In this document: positions 47,141-60,304 of the stretch, piece by piece
How the letters are laid out: each line of letters starts with the position of its first letter
How positions within the stretch are numbered: the stretch's first letter is position 1
NCBI RefSeq assembly: GCF_000247815.1
Contig: NC_021677.1
Location: forward strand, 63,821,942-63,885,941
Length of the DNA: 64,000 bases
From: Ficedula albicollis
Lineage: Eukaryota; Chordata; Aves; Passeriformes; Muscicapidae
Direction: 5' to 3'
The notes under the pieces: generated by a model
Seen by the model: the letters and a program-made list of their open reading frames with translations, nothing else
Databases searched by the model: none
Told to the model about the DNA's origin: nothing
Program-made: the position numbers and the translations under genes

Positions 47141-47540
47141 GCACTGCCAAGGCCACACTGCCCATGTCCCCAAGTGCCACAGGCACAGGGTGATTTGAAT
47201 CCCTCCAGGGATGGGGACTCCAGCCCTGCCCTGGGCAGCTGTGCCAGGGCTGGACAAACCTTTCCAGGAAGGAACTTTCCCTCATATCCAATCTAAACTC
47301 CCCCTGGTGCAACCTGAGGCTGTTTTCTGCTGTCCTGTCCCATCCCTCAGCTCCCTGCAGATCACATTTTGGCAATTGTGCTCTCCCAGCTGCAGTGGGA
47401 GCTCCCTGCCCTCGGCACAGCCCCAGGGAGCCCCGAGAGCACCGGGAGCTCCTTCCACACATCCCTGTTTCCATGACAAGCTCCACTGGCTCTTCCAGCC
47501 CCCAGCCGTGTTTCTGGCTCATCTCCTCCTCCTCCTCGCT
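47130..47540 (-). repeat. CR1 LINE fragment, reverse
   Basis: 'ccccaagtgccacaggcaca', 'ggaaggaactttccctcata' and 'caacctgaggctgttttctg', in reverse CR1 order. Confidence 0.8.
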
Positions 47541-47694
47541 GCCAGGTGATGGAAATCTTTATGGAAGAGTGAGGGAGTGTATCAGTGAAGGGGATTCTGG
47601 TGTCCCAGAACCTTTCCTTGGGCAGGGGTGGCTTGGGAATATGTTGGAATCTGCTTCTGGTTGCATGGAGAAAGGGAAGTGAATCTCAAAAAGT

Positions 47695-47875
47695 CACAGA
47701 ATCCTGGGATGGTTTGGGTGGGAAGGGACCTCAAATCCCATCTCGTTTCGGGGCATCTCCCACTGTCCCAGGCTGCTCCAACCTGGCCCTGGGCACTGCC
47801 AGGGATCCAGGGGCAGCCACAGCTGCTCTGGGCACCTGTGCCAGGGCTTCCAGTTCATTGGAGCTCCTGCTCCAT
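47695..47875 (-). repeat. CR1 LINE 3' fragment, reverse
   Basis: 'gggatggtttgggtgggaag', 'gtcccaggctgctccaacct' and 'gatccaggggcagccacagc'. Confidence 0.85.
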
Positions 47876-48272
47876 CCCCACATGGCTCTGGGATTCCAAG
47901 GGAGCGTTTGGAGCTGTGCCAGCGCACGCACCAAGCGTGAGCTGAGCTGTCTCTGCCTTCCTGTTTGTTTGAAACCCTAAATGAAGGAGTACTTTACTTA
48001 TTTGTGCAGATTAATTTGGAGAGCTGGAGATGATAATTTATAAATTTCCCCTGCATTTCCCGAGGGGTTTGTGGGGATTCAGATTAAACCAACCCAGCTC
48101 AGGCTGATGCCCAGCCAGGAGCAAACTGTTTTTATCCTTCCAAGTCCTCACAGCACAGGGAGAGAGCTGTGAAAGGGATGGAGGGAGGGAAGGGGGGAAA
48201 TCCTGGGAGAGGAGCCTGGATGTGGCCAGGGCCAGGGGCTGGAGTGGGTCCTGTTCATGGACAGGGTGGGAG
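47876..48272. other. intergenic, no gene
   Basis: Unique sequence leading into the hexamer array. Nothing recognisable. Confidence 0.6.
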
Positions 48273-49428
48273 TGGGAATGGGAATGGGAATGGGAATGGG
48301 AATGGGAATGGGAATGGGAATGGGAATGGGAATGGGAATGGGAATGGGAATGGGAATGGGAATGGGAATGGGAATGGGAATGGGAATGGGAATGGGAATG
48401 GGAATGGGAATGGGAATGGGAATGGGAATGGGAATGGGAATGGGAATGGGAATGGGAATGGGAATGGGAATGGGAATGGGAATGGGAATGGGAATGGGAA
48501 TGGGAATGGGAATGGGAATGGGAATGGGAATGGGAATGGGAATGGGAATGGGAATGGGAATGGGAATGGGAATGGGAATGGGAATGGGAATGGGAATGGG
48601 AATGGGAATGGGAATGGGAATGGGAATGGGAATGGGAATGGGAATGGGAATGGGAATGGGAATGGGAATGGGAATGGGAATGGGAATGGGAATGGGAATG
48701 GGAATGGGAATGGGAATGGGAATGGGAATGGGAATGGGAATGGGAATGGGAATGGGAATGGGAATGGGAATGGGAATGGGAATGGGAATGGGAATGGGAA
48801 TGGGAATGGGAATGGGAATGGGAATGGGAATGGGAATGGGAATGGGAATGGGAATGGGAATGGGAATGGGAATGGGAATGGGAATGGGAATGGGAATGGG
48901 AATGGGAATGGGAATGGGAATGGGAATGGGAATGGGAATGGGAATGGGAATGGGAATGGGAATGGGAATGGGAATGGGAATGGGAATGGGAATGGGAATG
49001 GGAATGGGAATGGGAATGGGAATGGGAATGGGAATGGGAATGGGAATGGGAATGGGAATGGGAATGGGAATGGGAATGGGAATGGGAATGGGAATGGGAA
49101 TGGGAATGGGAATGGGAATGGGAATGGGAATGGGAATGGGAATGGGAATGGGAATGGGAATGGGAATGGGAATGGGAATGGGAATGGGAATGGGAATGGG
49201 AATGGGAATGGGAATGGGAATGGGAATGGGAATGGGAATGGGAATGGGAATGGGAATGGGAATGGGAATGGGAATGGGAATGGGAATGGGAATGGGAATG
49301 GGAATGGGAATGGGAATGGGAATGGGAATGGGAATGGGAATGGGAATGGGAATGGGAATGGGAATGGGAATGGGAATGGGAATGGGAATGGGAATGGGAA
49401 TGGGAATGGGAATGGGAATGGGAATGGG
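48273..49428. repeat. (GGGAAT)n hexamer array, about 193 copies
   Basis: Perfect TGGGAA/ATTCCC hexamer over 1,156 bp with no visible interruption, open in all six frames (GNGN, EWEW, GMGM, IPIP, FPFP, SHSH-type dipeptides). Followed by two copies of a unit 'gggattgtttgggatttacc'. Confidence 0.98.
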
Positions 49429-50563
49429 TGGGATTGTTTGGGATTTACCCCGGGGCAGGGACACACTGTGGGATTGTTTGGGATTTACCCCGGGGCAGTG
49501 ACACACTGTGGGATTCTGTGGGATTTATTCTAGGATGTTCCAGCAGGAACCAAAGGGATGGAAAGGGGATTTGGGATGGGGACATGGCAGGGCAGGGGAC
49601 AGAAGGGGTCAGGGGTGGCTCATGGTGTCCTGGCCTGGCCTGGGCTGAGAAGGTGCCAGAATCCAGGATTAGGGATAATCCCCCTTCGGGAAGAGAGGGG
49701 AGCATTTCCCCCACTGAACCACCTTCAGTGAGGATTTGATGATAGAAAAATTCTTTTATACTGCAGAAAGAAAAGAAATAAATAGCCTTATTTGAGGAAC
49801 CTGCCTTCAAAACTCCTTTTTAATTATTAAATTTAATTAGCAATAGTCATAGTTTTTAATTACTCAAAAGGGAAGTGCTGCACTCAATAGAGAACCCAAT
49901 TAAAGGGGGGAGTTTTTGAGAGGAAAATTGTCCTTAGAAAATTGGAGATTTTTCCTCTTCTCACAGTTTAAAAATCCAAATGAAAACTTCCATCACATCC
50001 TCCAGAGGAATCCCTGGAGCTGCTGCAGGGCTGGAGCCAGGCTGGGAGAGCTGGGGGTGCTCACCTGGGGAGGAGAAGGGTCCAGGGAGAGCTGAGGGCA
50101 CCTGAAGGGGCTCCAGGAGAGCTGGAGAGGGGCTGGGGACAGGGCTGGAGGGACAGGACACAGGGAATGGGACACTGCCAGAGGGCAGGGATGGGTGGGA
50201 TGTTTGGAATCAGGAATTCCTGGCTGGAATTGCCAGAGCAGCTGTGGCTGAGCTGAATGTAAACGTTGGGATGAGCAGAGAATTCCTGGGACTGGCAGCA
50301 GAGCCCTGGTGGGATCTGGGGTGTTTCCCACCAGCCCCTGGGAGAGCACACAGAATTAAACTCAAAAATGTTTTGTGCTGGAATGAAAAAGGGATTTTCC
50401 GTACAGGTAAGAAGGACTCAGTACAAGATGTTTTCGTGTGAGAGGAAGATAAAACAAATCCCTCTGGCTCTCCTGGAATGATTTTGCTGCTGGTTTATAA
50501 AGGATGCAGCTGTGGTGAGGTGGGAGAGGTCAGAGACGGCATCAACTCATCCTGAGGAGGAAA
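49429..50563. other. intergenic with CR1 fragment
   Basis: Near 49,432-49,530 three copies of a 'gggacacactgtgggatt'-type unit of about 45 bp. Forward CR1 at 49,995-50,235 ('ggaggagaagggtccaggga', 'cagagcagctgtggctgag'). No gene. Confidence 0.6.
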
Positions 50564-50846
50564 AGTCCCGGGGCAGGGGAGGGTCCGCGGGGACCCCCCG
50601 CCCCCGCCGCTGCTGGCACCGCCACGGGCTCAAAGCCACTCGGACAAAAGGATCTGAGGCTCCGACGGGATCTTACATGCATCCCTGTGACATTTGACAT
50701 GCTAATCTTATGGAAATAGATTAATTACAAATGCTATTTCTGTAGGCTTAACGCACTGCCGTAAGGTCACTGCTGGGGGATAAAAGCCGATGAGGTTGTG
50801 CTGAATGATAAAAACTCTGAATGATAAAAATTTCTGCAGCGCAGTG
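50564..50846. repeat. 283-bp direct repeat, copy 1
   Basis: Starts 'agtcccggggcaggggaggg' and ends 'tttctgcagcgcagtg'; second copy at 51288-51570, offset 724, apparently identical. Its right half is AT-rich with ATTAATTA and ATGCTAAT motifs. Confidence 0.95.
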
Positions 50847-50879
50847 CCCGGCCCGGGGCGGGGATGCGGGCAGGGGGGA

Positions 50880-51034
50880 TCCTGCTGCTGTGGGATGGTG
50901 TGGGACGGGTGTGGGATGGATAGGGGATGGGTGTGGGATGGTGTGGGATGGGTGTGGGATGGATTTGGGATGGTGTGGGATGGTGTGGGATGGATACGGG
51001 ATGGGTGTGGCGATGGTGTGGGATGGTGTGGGAT

Positions 51035-51036
<2 letters not shown>
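50880..51036. repeat. 'ggtgtgggat' simple repeat
   Basis: Degenerate 10-15 bp units (ggatggtgtg, ggatgggtgtg) leading directly into a C run. Confidence 0.85.

Positions 51037-51103
<67 letters not shown>
51037..51103 (+). repeat. poly-C tract, 67 bp
   Basis: Pure C between 'gtgtgggatgg' and 'taggggaggtggga', lying between the two copies of the 283-bp direct repeat. Confidence 0.95.
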
Positions 51104-51287
51104 TAGGGGAGGTGGGATAGGGGAGATGGGATGGGGAAGATCCAGTGACAGAGCAGGGAGCAGAGGAGGGGTGAGGGTGCCCAGGGCTGTCCCCTGCCCC
51201 AGGGTGACCTCAGCAGCGCTTTGGCCCGGCCCACACGAGAGGGATGCAGCAGCACCGGGATTTCGGCAGCCCCGAGCCGAGCACGGC

Positions 51288-51570
51288 AGTCCCGGGGCAG
51301 GGGAGGGTCCGCGGGGACCCCCCGCCCCCGCCGCTGCTGGCACCGCCACGGGCTCAAAGCCACTCGGACAAAAGGATCTGAGGCTCCGACGGGATCTTAC
51401 ATGCATCCCTGTGACATTTGACATGCTAATCTTATGGAAATAGATTAATTACAAATGCTATTTCTGTAGGCTTAACGCACTGCCGTAAGGTCACTGCTGG
51501 GGGATAAAAGCCGATGAGGTTGTGCTGAATGATAAAAACTCTGAATGATAAAAATTTCTGCAGCGCAGTG
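51288..51570. repeat. 283-bp direct repeat, copy 2
   Basis: Second copy of 50564-50846. Right flank continues 'tgctactgcaagttc', left flank 'gagccgagcacggc'. The flanks differ from those of copy 1. Confidence 0.95.
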
Positions 51571-52385
<815 letters not shown>

Positions 52386-52703
52386 GGGGGCCTGGAGCGG
52401 GCAGGTGCCCCCTGCCCGGGCAGGGCAGGGTTTGTTCCATGCCATCCCATGTTGGCATCCCGGTTTACTTTGCTTGCATCAACAAACATTTCCTGGGATT
52501 CCTGGGGCCGGGAGCTGCCCGGGATGTGCGTGACCCTCTGCGGGGATGGGAAAAGCTTCGGGAATGAAGCTGGGGAGATGCAGAGCTCGGCCCGATGCGG
52601 AGCAGCCCGCAGGAGCCCTGCAGGTGGGAGCAGAGCTCCACGGCAGCCAGGCTGCAATCCCGGCTCCAGAGAGCGCCGCCCGCACATCCCGCCAGCAGGG
52701 AAA

Positions 52704-52752
52704 AGCAGCCCTGGCTCAGCCAGCCCTGGCTCAGCCAGCCCTGGCTCAGCAC
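52704..52752. repeat. 15-bp triplicate
   Basis: 'ccctggctcagccag' three times in a row. Confidence 0.9.
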
Positions 52753-52779
52753 GGGGGGGCCGGGAACGAGATCATGGGA

Positions 52780-53128
52780 TGGATCCGGGATTGGTGGGGG
52801 AAATGAGGAATGAGATCGTGTGATGGATCTGGGATTGGTGGGGGAAATGAGGAATGAGATCATGGGATGGATCCAGGATTGATGGGGGAAATGAGGAATG
52901 AGATCATGGGATTGATGTAGGGAAACGAAGAAAGGAGATCCATGGGATTGATCTGGGATTGATGGGGGGGAAATGAGGAAGGACATCCATGGGATTGATG
53001 GGGTGGGACCAGGGAAGGAGTTCCATGACCATGAGTCCTGGATTGGTGGAGCAGGACTGAGGGAAAAAGGCCCATGGTGTGGAACCCAGAGGGATGGAGC
53101 AGAACCAAGGAAGGAGATCCATGGTGTG
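52780..53128. repeat. degenerate 'gatccgggattggtggggga' repeat
   Basis: Irregular units around 'gatcatgggatggatc' and 'gggggaaatgaggaa', grading into the 33-bp array. Confidence 0.75.
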
Positions 53129-54300
53129 GATCCCAAACTGATGGAGCAGACCCATGGTGTGGATCCCAGATTGATGGAGCAGATCCATGGTGTGGATCCA
53201 GGATTGATGGAGCAGATCCATGGCATGGATCCCAAATTGATGGAGCAGATCCATGGTGTGGATCCCAAATTGATGGAGCAGACCCATGGCATAACTGATG
53301 GAGCAGACCCATGGTGTGGATCCCATGGAGCAGATCCATGGCATGGATCCCAAATTGATGGAGCAGATCCATGGCATGGATCCCAAATTGATGGAGCAGA
53401 TCCATGGCATGGATCCCAAATTGATGGAGCAGATCCATGGCATGGATCCCAAATTGATGGAGCAGATCCATGGCATGGATCCCAAATTGATGGAGCAGAT
53501 CCATGGCATGGATCCCAAATTGATGGAGCAGATCCATGGCATGGATCCCAAATTGATGGAGCAGATCCATGGCATGGATCCCAAATTGATGGAGCAGATC
53601 CATGGCATGGATCCCAAATTGATGGAGCAGATCCATGGCATGGATCCCAAATTGATGGAGCAGATCCATGGCATGGATCCCAAATTGATGGAGCAGATCC
53701 ATGGCATGGATCCCAAATTGATGGAGCAGATCCATGGCATGGATCCCAAATTGATGGAGCAGATCCATGGCATGGATCCCAAATTGATGGAGCAGATCCA
53801 TGGCATGGATCCCAAATTGATGGAGCAGATCCATGGCATGGATCCCAAATTGATGGAGCAGATCCATGGCATGGATCCCAAATTGATGGAGCAGATCCAT
53901 GGCATGGATCCCAAATTGATGGAGCAGATCCATGGCATGGATCCCAAATTGATGGAGCAGATCCATGGCATGGATCCCAAATTGATGGAGCAGATCCATG
54001 GCATGGATCCCAAATTGATGGAGCAGATCCATGGCATGGATCCCAAATTGATGGAGCAGATCCATGGCATGGATCCCAAATTGATGGAGCAGATCCATGG
54101 CATGGATCCCAAATTGATGGAGCAGATCCATGGCATGGATCCCAAATTGATGGAGCAGATCCATGGCATGGATCCCAAATTGATGGAGCAGATCCATGGC
54201 ATGGATCCCAAATTGATGGAGCAGATCCATGGTGTGGATCCTGGATTGATGGAGCAGATCCATGGCGTGGATCCCAAATTGATGGAGCAGAGCCACAGCT
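53129..54300. repeat. 33-bp minisatellite, about 35 units
   Basis: Unit 'gatggagcagatccatggca' plus tggatcccaaatt. About 27 near-identical units run from roughly 53,330 to 54,229, with variant units (tggtgtgga instead of tggcatgga) at both ends. Since 33 is a multiple of three, several frames stay open on both strands and give long false proteins. Confidence 0.97.
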
Positions 54301-56508
54301 TGGATCCAGGATTGATGACACTGGCTGCTAACAAGGAGCCAGGATTTACCTGGAGGAGTCTGTCAGGGGTTTCAGTGACAATCCTGATCCCCTCAGACCC
54401 AGCCAGAGCAGATTCACAATTTCACAGCCGAGCACTGGGAAGTGATTTCCACAGTGCTGGGAGATGGATGCTGCATTTTCAGCAGCACCTGACTGTCCCT
54501 GTCTGATTTAAGCAGTTTTAGGGAAGAGGATATTTGGGATTTGCTGTCCCAGTGCTGGCAGGGAGCTGCTCAGGGCTGGCTCACAGGAATTTTTAGGATT
54601 TGCAGTGGTCACCAGCAGGTTCAGCCAGGTGGGGCTCTCCTGGCAATGCTCCCAGTGGAGCTGCTGGCTCAGGGTCCAGCGGGTATTCCTGCTGTCCTGG
54701 AGGAAAACCATGGCAAAACCCATGAGAACTGTGGGGAAAGCACTGGAATCCCCAGCTGGGGTGGTGCTGGGTGATCGGGGTGCCACAGCTGAGCCCCCCC
54801 AGCCTCCTCGCTGGGGCACCCGGCCTGCACCCAGAGCTGCCTGTGCCCCACAGGAATCTGGGGCCTGGCTCCCTTTCAGCTGCAAGGATTTGATTCTCCT
54901 CACAGCAAACCCTGAAGGCAATGGCAGAGGATCTCATTTGGCAGGGAGGAGGCTGTTAGTTGTGAAAAAGGTTCTAACAAGAGCAGGAAAAATAACCCCT
55001 GCCACTGGTAATAATTACAGATCCCTGAGCTTCCTCCATTGGAACATTTTAATGGCTTTTAAAGCAGAATCATTTAGGTTTTGGGTTTTTTTATTTTCTT
55101 TTCCAGAACATCTAAAACCTGAAGAGGTCATTTTTTCCCCCACTGTTTCGTTTTATTAGAAAAAGAAACCAAAACAACCACAAAATCCAACCCTGGAAAA
55201 GGCAAACTGAAATGTAGAAATAATATTTCTGGTGTAGAGCTGGTGAGAAGTGAGGCAGGAATTCAGGGATCTGAGGGTGGTGTTCACCTCACCCATCATG
55301 GACAGGACAAGGTTTCCATGAAGGAGTTTTCCCATCTAAACATCCCCTGGGGCTTTTCCCTCTTGTCCTGTCCCCTGTGCCGTGGGGCCAGAGCCTGATC
55401 CCGTGGCCGCAGGATAATGTGACATTGCACAGGCACTGGAGAGAGCCAAGGATTGCAGGGATGAGCTCTGACGGGAAACGTCTCAGGAAAGTCCCTCAGC
55501 AGCTTGGATCGATGGAATAGGGCTGAGGATAAACATTCTGGCCTTTTTCTGTGACCCCTGGGTGTCCCAGGTGCTCCACAGGGAAATGCAGGGTGCTAAA
55601 ATTGCTTTTTTTGCCCCCAAAAGCTTCATGGTTCAATCCGAGTGTGGCTGCTGCCTTTGTGGCTGAGTGCCCACTGCTGGGAGCAGCACAGAAAAACTTC
55701 CAAGAAAAGCAGAGAACGGGTATTTTCCCTGCCAGAGCAGTGGGGCTGGGAGCTGGGGTGTCCTGCAGGTGTGGAGGATAAATCCCCACGGGCCATGGAA
55801 GGTGATCCCTGAGCCTGTTCCCAGCTCTCCAGCCCCGTTCCTGGTGCTGGGAGCCACAAAATCCCAGACTGGGTTCGGTTGGAAGCACCTTACAGCCCAA
55901 CTCCTCCCAGGCCCTGCCTCACTGCTGTCATTTATCAATAAAACTCCCATTTCTTTCTTGAATTCAGCGCTGAGGTGGCTTGGAGCAGGTTAAATGCCAG
56001 CCGAGGTTGCCAGGAAGGCAGGAATTCCCATCAGGAAGTCTGGGACTTGCTCAGGTCCCAAACAAACCTCCCCAAGTCCTGCAGAACCTCCGTGCCCATT
56101 ACAAAGCATTTATTTGAAGTTAAGTTTCGTGTGAGAGCTTATTAAAAAAAGGGTGGTTTATGGATTTAATTAAAGTTCTGCATATGAGACCTTGCTGATC
56201 CTGTTTGTGCTGCAACTGTATTAACGTGCTAAAAATCAATATATTTGAGTTTAAATATTTTATTATGGCAAGCTGTTAAATATTAATGATGCAACAAGTA
56301 ATCAGTGTCACCGCCTCTGTCTGTTCTGGGGGAAATCTGCAGGAGAGGAGAACAAAAGCAATCTGCCTGCTGGGTCTGACGGCTCTTTGCGGCTCAGCTG
56401 GGCAATCAGAGCTGCTTGGTGGGTCTGGGAGCCAGGAGAGCAGCATGCCACGGCTGGAGAGGGAGCTCCTGGGAGGGAAAGCGGTGAAGGGCAGGGGATG
56501 GGTTTCAG
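54301..56508. other. intergenic, no gene
   Basis: Unique sequence. One reverse CR1 tail at 55,850-55,925. AT-rich block 56,090-56,290. Confidence 0.55.
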
Positions 56509-56514
56509 TTGAAA

Positions 56515-56705
56515 GCAGGGAGATGTGGGTGGGATATTGGGAATGCCCGGCTGGGCTGGCACTGCCCGAGCAGCTGTGGCTGCCCCAGGATGCCAGGCCA
56601 GGCGGGACACTGGGGCTGGGGCAGCTGGGACAGCGGCAGGGGTCCCCGGGGTGGCTCTGGGTGGGATCTGAGGTCCCTCCAACCCCACCCATTCGGGGAT
56701 TCCGG
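56515..56705 (+). repeat. CR1 LINE 3' fragment
   Basis: 'agctgtggctgccccaggat', 'gggatctgaggtccctccaa' and a 3' end 'attcggggattccggg'. Confidence 0.75.
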
Positions 56706-57062
56706 GATTCCCTTTGCCTGCGGGGGAGTGGAGGAGCTGCGCCGCCGCAGGAGCCTGACTAAGGGAGAAAACCCGCGGCGATCTCGGACCAGCGGGCCCG
56801 GCCTGGGCTCCTTCAGCTCAGCGAAAGGGCTCCGGGACACTGGGGCTGGGGCAGCTGGGACAGCGGCAGGGGTCCCTGGGGTGGCTCTGGGTGGGATCTG
56901 AGGTCCCTCCAACCCCACCCATTCGGGGATTCCGGGATTCCCTTTGCCTGCGGGGGAATGGAGGAGCTGCGCCGCCGCAGGAGCCTGACTAAGGGAGAAA
57001 ACCCGCGGCGATCTCGGACCAGCGGGCCCGGCCTGGGCTCGGTCAGCTCAGCGAAAGGGCTC
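56603..57062. repeat. tandem duplication, two units of 230 bp
   Basis: 'cgggacactggggctggggc' at 56603 and 56833. The unit includes a CR1 tail and a CpG-rich stretch (gcgccgccgcagg, acccgcggcgatctcgg). The copies differ at only a few bases. Confidence 0.95.
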
Positions 57063-57264
57063 CACCGGAGCCCCGCAGCTGCTCCCGGCCGCGCCTCGCC
57101 CCCCGCAGACCCGCAGGGCTCGGGGCTGTCCCCGTGGGCGGGAGGGGGTCTCTGCCCCTGAGCCCCCGCCCTGCCTGCCCGGCGGGACCAGAGCCCGCGC
57201 TCAGTGCTTTCTACCCCAAAACCTCACCAAGAGAGAGCAGAAATGAGCTTGGTGTGTAATTGTA
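57063..57264. other. CpG-rich intergenic stretch
   Basis: GC-rich with several CpG, continuing the CpG-rich part of the 230-bp unit. No coding frame recognised. Confidence 0.45.
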
Positions 57265-58735
57265 ATACCATATCATACGATATCATACGATATCATACGA
57301 TATAAAACGATATAATACGATATAATACGATGTAATACGATATAATACGATATAATATGATGTAATACGATATAATATGATCTAATACATGTAATACCAT
57401 ATCATACGATATCATACGATATCATACGATATAAAACGATATAATACGATATAATACGATGTAATACGATATAATACGATATAATATGATGTAATACGAT
57501 ATCATACAATATAATACGATGTAATACGATATAATACACTATAATATGATATAATATGATATAATACGATATATTATGATATAATACGATATAATATGAT
57601 ATAATACAACATAATACGATATAATATGATATAATACGATATAGTATGATGNTATCATACGATATAAAACGATATAATACGATGTAATATGATGTAATAC
57701 GATATAATACGATATAATACGATATAATATGATGTAATACGATATAATATGATCTAATACAATATAATACGATATCATACAATATAATACGATATAATAT
57801 GATATAATACGATATAATATAATACAACACGATACGATATAATACGATATCATACAATATAATACGATGTAATACGATATAATACACTATAATATGATAT
57901 AATACGATATATTATGATATAATGCGATATAATATGATATAATACAACATAATACGATATAATATGATATAATACGATATAATATGATATAATACAACAT
58001 AATACGATATAATATGATATAATACGATATAATATGATATAATACAACATAATACGATATAATATGATATAATACGATATAATATGATATAATACAACAT
58101 AATACGATATAATATGATATAATACGATATAATATGATATAATACAACATAATACGATATAATATGATATAATACGATATAATATGATATAATACAACAT
58201 AATACGATATAATATGATATAATACGATATAATATGATATAATACAACATAATACGATATAATATGATATAATACGATATAATATGATATAATACAACAT
58301 AATACGATATAATATGATATAATACGATATAATATAATACAACACGATACGATATAATACGATATCATACAATATAATACGATGTAATACGATATAATAC
58401 ACTATAATATGATATAATACGATATAATATGATATAATACGATATAATATGATATAATACAACATAATACGATATAATATGATATAATACGATATAATAT
58501 GATATAATACAACATAATACGATATAATATGATATAATACGATATAATATGATATAATACAACATAATACGATATAATATGATATAATACGATATAATAT
58601 GATATAATACAACATAATACGATATAATATGATATAATACGATATAATATGATATAATACAACATAATACGATATAATATGATATAATACGATATAATAT
58701 GATACAATACGATATAATACGATACAATACGATAT
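57265..58735. repeat. AT-rich satellite of decamer units
   Basis: Units such as gatataatac, gatataatat and aacataatac, assembled into a higher-order period of 60 bp from about 57,930 to 58,330 and again from 58,440 to 58,690. One N at 57652. Shares no sequence with the flanks. Confidence 0.97.
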
Positions 58736-59456
58736 GGTGCACACCTGCAGGCTGACCCAGCCCTGGCTGCGCAGCTCTGCTGCTCCCTGCAGCAGCCCCA
58801 GCCGTGCCCGATTCCCCCGCTCTGGGGTTCCACTCTCCTGCCTGCAGAGGCTCTGGGAAGGGCAGGGCTGCGGGGCTCTCCTCCCCAGCTCAGCTGCCGC
58901 CTCTCCCGGCTCGGGGATTTGCCAGGGGCCGGGAGAGGCTGGCACAGCCCCAGGGATGGACCCTCAGCGCCCCGCCGCGGAGGGGAGGGCTGGATGGGAC
59001 CGCGGTCAGGACAGCGGTGACAGAGGGAGGGATCTCCATCAGCCAGCTCTGGAAACTCGTGGTCTAATGCACAGGCTGTGGGTAAAAGGGCAGGGCAGAG
59101 CAGGGCAGAGAGAGAGTGGGGCAGTGAGAGTTGTAAGAGGTCAGAGAGTGTAAGAGAGGGAAGGAAGAGAGTGATTTCCCCATTTACAATACAATAAATC
59201 TCCTTCTGTGTTGAGTATTCTAATTTCCACTAACCAATCTAACACACGATACAAATCCTATAGCATTTACACACAGCCTGTAAGGATCATTGCATTACCA
59301 TCATGTGTTGCACTTTAAACCCTAAAAACGACTCTTTGGACCCTAAAGGGTCTTCTCTGCCCTTTGGACCATTGTTCTGCCAAGAGGGGATTACTTTTGG
59401 CCGGCCATCCTATTGTCTTCTAGTTATTCACTAGCTGAGGTTTGGTATCTCGAAGA
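58736..59456. other. intergenic, possible LTR remnant beside a gap
   Basis: GC-rich to 59,060, then AT-rich with AATAAA at 59,193 and a 'ggaccctaaagggtcttc' palindrome near 59,338. Resembles an LTR but no TG...CA borders were found. Confidence 0.35.
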
Positions 59457-60184
59457 NNNNNNNNNNNNNNNNNNNNNNNNNNNNNNNNNNNNNNNNNNNN
59501 NNNNNNNNNNNNNNNNNNNNNNNNNNNNNNNNNNNNNNNNNNNNNNNNNNNNNNNNNNNNNNNNNNNNNNNNNNNNNNNNNNNNNNNNNNNNNNNNNNNN
59601 NNNNNNNNNNNNNNNNNNNNNNNNNNNNNNNNNNNNNNNNNNNNNNNNNNNNNNNNNNNNNNNNNNNNNNNNNNNNNNNNNNNNNNNNNNNNNNNNNNNN
59701 NNNNNNNNNNNNNNNNNNNNNNNNNNNNNNNNNNNNNNNNNNNNNNNNNNNNNNNNNNNNNNNNNNNNNNNNNNNNNNNNNNNNNNNNNNNNNNNNNNNN
59801 NNNNNNNNNNNNNNNNNNNNNNNNNNNNNNNNNNNNNNNNNNNNNNNNNNNNNNNNNNNNNNNNNNNNNNNNNNNNNNNNNNNNNNNNNNNNNNNNNNNN
59901 NNNNNNNNNNNNNNNNNNNNNNNNNNNNNNNNNNNNNNNNNNNNNNNNNNNNNNNNNNNNNNNNNNNNNNNNNNNNNNNNNNNNNNNNNNNNNNNNNNNN
60001 NNNNNNNNNNNNNNNNNNNNNNNNNNNNNNNNNNNNNNNNNNNNNNNNNNNNNNNNNNNNNNNNNNNNNNNNNNNNNNNNNNNNNNNNNNNNNNNNNNNN
60101 NNNNNNNNNNNNNNNNNNNNNNNNNNNNNNNNNNNNNNNNNNNNNNNNNNNNNNNNNNNNNNNNNNNNNNNNNNNNNNNNNNNN
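59457..60184. other. assembly gap of 728 N
   Basis: Run of N. Content unknown. Confidence 1.
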
Positions 60185-60304
60185 AGGTTTTCCTGATTCA
60201 TCCTTCCCAACACCACTGCTCCTCTGGCCCAGGGGAGATGCTCCAGCATCCCCCAGCTCGCCATGGCAAACCCACAGGAGCTTTTGGGGAGGAGGCACTG
60301 AGGC

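Noticed and set aside
48148..49739. Long dipeptide-repeat frames in the GGGAAT array on both strands
   Set aside because: A hexamer without stop in any frame; no gene signals around it.
53129..54300. Possible CRISPR array
   Set aside because: Units are contiguous with no spacers, and the window is vertebrate DNA.
52465..54321. 618-codon minus-strand frame and other long frames in the 33-bp array
   Set aside because: Produced by a repeat unit divisible by three. No start context, no splice sites, no protein family, and similar frames open on the opposite strand.
57402..58945. Tyrosine/isoleucine-rich frames of up to 352 codons on minus
   Set aside because: Translation of the AT-rich decamer satellite.
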